From Candidatus Hydrogenedentota bacterium (GTDB lineage Bacteria > Hydrogenedentota > Hydrogenedentia > Hydrogenedentales > SLHB01), in the NCBI GenBank assembly GCA_016934125.1, contig JAFGTL010000592.1, positions 1 through 22,687 on the forward strand: a stretch of DNA of 22,687 nucleotides. The letters run 5' to 3'. The first letter of the stretch is position 1, and each line of letters begins with the position of its first letter. The notes beneath the pieces were generated by a model, which was given only the letters and a program-made list of their open reading frames with translations, was not told the DNA's origin and made no database searches. Positions 22,168 through 22,687 of this stretch are shown one piece after another. A program made the position numbers and the translations under genes.

Positions 22168-22687
22168 ATGGTTGAGACCGTCGAGATTGCCTCCGTCGCC
22201 CATGGCGGACACGGCGTAGGCCGCATCGAAGGCCGGGTGTGTTTCGTGCCCTACGCGCTCCCGGGCGACACGGTGCGCGTCCACATCGAGCGCGAATCCA
22301 AGGGCGTGCTATGGGGGCGCATCGACGAGGTGCTCACGCCCTCGCCCGATCGATGCGAGGCGGCCTGCCCCGTGTTCCAGTGGTGCGGCGGCTGCTCGTG
22401 GCTCCACTTCACGTATCCGGCCCAGGCCTGGGCGAAACAGCGGATCGTGCAGGACTGCCTCGAACGGATCGCGGGCATCGAGGCCGGGCCGGATTGGGCC
22501 GAGGACGCCGCGCTCCGCCTCGGCTACCGCACGCGCGCCGAGTTCCAGTACGACGGCGAGCACCGCGGGTTCCACGCCCTCGGCACCCGGCGCGTTGTCG
22601 ACATCGAGCGCTGCCCGCTGTGCCACGACAAGCTGAACGCAGCCCTTAGCCTATTGCGCGAAGTGGCGTACAAGGGCCCTGTTGAAA
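22168..22687 (+). CDS. RNA (uracil-5-)-methyltransferase, RlmD/TrmA family, N-terminal part (3'-truncated by window)
   Basis: The first 173 codons of a SAM-dependent m5U methyltransferase acting on rRNA or tRNA. Residues 1-60 form a TRAM RNA-binding domain (VEIASVAHGGHGVGRIEGRVCFVPYALPGD in sense, split here by position: the block begins at residue 4). Next are the 4Fe-4S ligands C67-x5-C73-x2-C76 (PVFQWCGGCSW), with a fourth Cys at 149 or 152 in ERCPLC, as in RlmD and RlmCD enzymes. YRTRAEFQYDG matches the family block after the cluster. The SAM-binding and catalytic Cys regions lie beyond the window. Start ATG at 22168 with GGGGAG about 12 nt upstream. Which target uridine is modified cannot be told. 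Confidence 0.9.
   Translation, partial: MVETVEIASVAHGGHGVGRIEGRVCFVPYALPGDTVRVHIERESKGVLWGRIDEVLTPSPDRCEAACPVFQWCGGCSWLHFTYPAQAWAKQRIVQDCLERIAGIEAGPDWAEDAALRLGYRTRAEFQYDGEHRGFHALGTRRVVDIERCPLCHDKLNAALSLLREVAYKGPVE

Overview
The window is a GC-rich (roughly two-thirds G+C by eye), gene-dense bacterial chromosome segment with no CRISPR array, no intact insertion sequence and no tRNA or rRNA gene. Type II/IV pseudopilin-like (DUF1559-type) sequence, a DUF1080 domain, an alkaline-phosphatase-superfamily 'sulfatase', a GH29 fucosidase and a cluster of REP-like palindromes together suggest an uncultured Gram-negative lineage near Planctomycetes/Lentisphaerae/Hydrogenedentes. That placement is inference only; the window holds no phylogenetic marker I can score.

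Layout. Bases 1-2694 (+) hold a housekeeping operon: the 3' end of ftsH, folP (dihydropteroate synthase) and glmM, tightly spaced or overlapping. Bases 2780-4410 (+) hold an ECF sigma factor overlapping by 4 nt a membrane protein that looks like an anti-sigma factor fused to a pseudopilin-like periplasmic domain. Bases 4478-7317 (+) hold an acyl-CoA ligase and a GH29 alpha-L-fucosidase. On the minus strand from 11366 down to 7378 lie a secreted DUF1080 protein, a secreted alpha/beta hydrolase and mutY; the last two overlap by 4 nt. Bases 11552-12646 (+) encode an RCK-type ion channel behind a good sigma-70 promoter. On the minus strand, rfbD-rfbB (dTDP-rhamnose branch) occupy 14496-12653. Bases 14497-15197 carry no protein gene but hold an inverted-repeat element and two tandem, apparently related small RNA units, each with a sigma-28-like promoter and its own intrinsic terminator. 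truA (minus) follows, then a 480-nt spacer packed with palindromic REP-like repeats.

Bases 16441-18154 (+) hold a lipoprotein and a 'sulfatase' whose formylglycine motif is replaced. A LysM/M23 endopeptidase with no signal peptide (minus) overlaps the sulfatase 3' end. Bases 19372-20862 (+) encode a secreted propeller-like protein ending in a strong terminator. A 47-aa small protein (minus), a 9-bp minisatellite, a hypothetical beta-rich protein and the 5' end of a TRAM/4Fe-4S RNA uracil-5-methyltransferase complete the window.

How the parts relate. Most genes are cell-envelope or housekeeping functions: amino-sugar and dTDP-rhamnose precursors, peptidoglycan hydrolysis, secreted carbohydrate-active or ester-active enzymes, and an envelope-linked sigma/anti-sigma pair. 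The most unusual item is the twin RNA locus at about 14.73-15.17 kb. It combines FliA-type promoters, shared internal motifs and a shared C-rich CTTACCCTC box near each terminator, and it is a candidate undescribed sRNA family.
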